Source: Saprospiraceae bacterium (lineage in GTDB: Bacteria > Bacteroidota > Bacteroidia > Chitinophagales > Saprospiraceae). From it: a stretch of DNA of 6,301 nt. The first letter of the stretch is position 1. Each line of letters begins with the position of its first letter. Of the stretch, positions 6,022 to 6,301 are shown one piece after another. The position numbers and the translations under genes were made by a program. The notes beneath the pieces were generated by a model. It saw nothing but the letters and a program-made list of their open reading frames with translations. It made no database searches and had not been told where the DNA came from. The stretch spans positions 1-6,301 of the forward strand of contig JALOMF010000257.1 of NCBI GenBank assembly GCA_025455635.1, read 5' to 3'.

Positions 6022-6039
6022 GCGCAGCCTGACCTGCGC
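6022..6039. terminator. Possible bidirectional hairpin between convergent genes
   Basis: GCGCAG (6022-6027) pairs with CTGCGC (6034-6039) around a six-base loop, directly after the cytochrome c stop and before the stop of the minus-strand PAP2 gene. A TGTTTATTTG tract follows it on the minus strand, but no T-run follows on the plus strand. Six GC-rich pairs in a 35-bp convergent gap make a modest terminator candidate. Confidence 0.35.
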
Positions 6040-6053
6040 CGATAGCTTGTTCG

Positions 6054-6301
6054 CTAAAAATGCCCAAACGCAGCGGCCAAGCCCTTCACCGCCCACTGCC
6101 CCACCTGCTGCCCCATCCACACCCCCTGCACTACGCCGTCCCGGAAGTGGATGCCCCTGTACAAGCGGGAAATGGACTCCTCCTCGGCTGCCGCAACAAA
6201 GGAAGGAAAGCTCCGAACGGGCAAGCCAAACTCCACCTCCGTATCGTCCACCAGCGCAAAACCGGGGCCGAACACCGCCGTGAGCACCTGCGCTGCTGCA
6301 C
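6054..6301 (-). CDS. PAP2 superfamily / vanadium-dependent haloperoxidase-like protein (C-terminal part)
   Basis: The last 82 codons of a minus-strand gene end at TAG (6054-6056), and the frame stays open to the window edge, so the N-terminal part and true start lie outside. A GTG at 6287 is in frame but is unlikely to be the start. The fragment contains FGLPVRSF, then SRLYRGIHF, which fits the SRx5H motif whose histidine binds vanadate in haloperoxidases or acts as the nucleophile or base in PAP2 acid phosphatases. Asp follows three residues after that His. The GIHFRDGxxxG and QQVG end resembles the large exported PAP2/haloperoxidase-like proteins common in Bacteroidota. Whether it is a phosphatase or a haloperoxidase cannot be decided, because the KX6RP and PSGH motifs lie outside. 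It converges on the cytochrome gene with a 35-bp gap and is probably functionally unrelated. Confidence 0.82.
   Translation of the reverse strand, partial: AAAQVLTAVFGPGFALVDDTEVEFGLPVRSFPSFVAAAEEESISRLYRGIHFRDGVVQGVWMGQQVGQWAVKGLAAAFGHF

Noticed and set aside
5873..6283. 136-codon plus-strand frame overlapping the cytochrome c end and the PAP2 gene
   Set aside because: Pro/Ser/Arg-rich out-of-frame translation; the minus-strand PAP2 reading has a recognisable SRx5H motif instead.

Overview
The window looks like a chromosomal segment of a Bacteroidota, most likely a high-GC member of the Saprospiraceae or a relative. This is inferred from gene content (a DUF2062 membrane protein, a Uma2-family nuclease, a TIMP-like secreted protein, a vanadium-haloperoxidase-like PAP2 protein), weak Shine-Dalgarno signals, a TAnnTTTG-type promoter box, a 7-bp tandem repeat between genes and a C-rich/G-rich palindrome of the dispersed type. 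No rRNA or tRNA gene, CRISPR array or transposase was seen.

Layout. Positions 1-414 (minus) hold the N-terminal part of a secreted protein with a TIMP-like cysteine pattern; it runs off the left edge. Positions 471-929 (minus) encode a DUF2062 membrane protein. A divergent intergenic region (930-1140) leads into plus-strand redox genes. These are a five-helix di-heme cytochrome b-type protein (1141-2010) and a membrane-anchored iron-sulfur/FAD/NAD(P) oxidoreductase (2093-3421). A minus-strand Uma2-family nuclease (3418-4083) follows, sharing a CTAG stop with the flavoprotein. A periplasmic cytochrome c with 23 CxxCH motifs comes next (4117-6018, TTG start). Positions 6054-6301 (minus) hold the C-terminal end of a PAP2/vanadium-haloperoxidase family protein.

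How the genes work together (inference). The flavoprotein should sit on the cytoplasmic face and exchange electrons with NAD(P)H. The cytochrome b has two His pairs, H95/H109 and H262/H276, able to stack two hemes across the inner membrane. The 23-heme cytochrome can store or conduct electrons in the periplasm. Together they resemble a transmembrane route between the NAD(P)H pool and periplasmic or extracellular acceptors, running in either direction. No outer-membrane porin or terminal reductase is visible. The inverted Uma2 gene splits the cassette.

The most interesting points are the following. The flavoprotein replaces the second Cys of both ferredoxin motifs (Ser64, His95). Its FAD domain appears circularly permuted. 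The cytochrome c is built from about seven 77-residue three-heme units. One of those units carries an in-frame insertion of about 27 bp containing a perfect palindrome.
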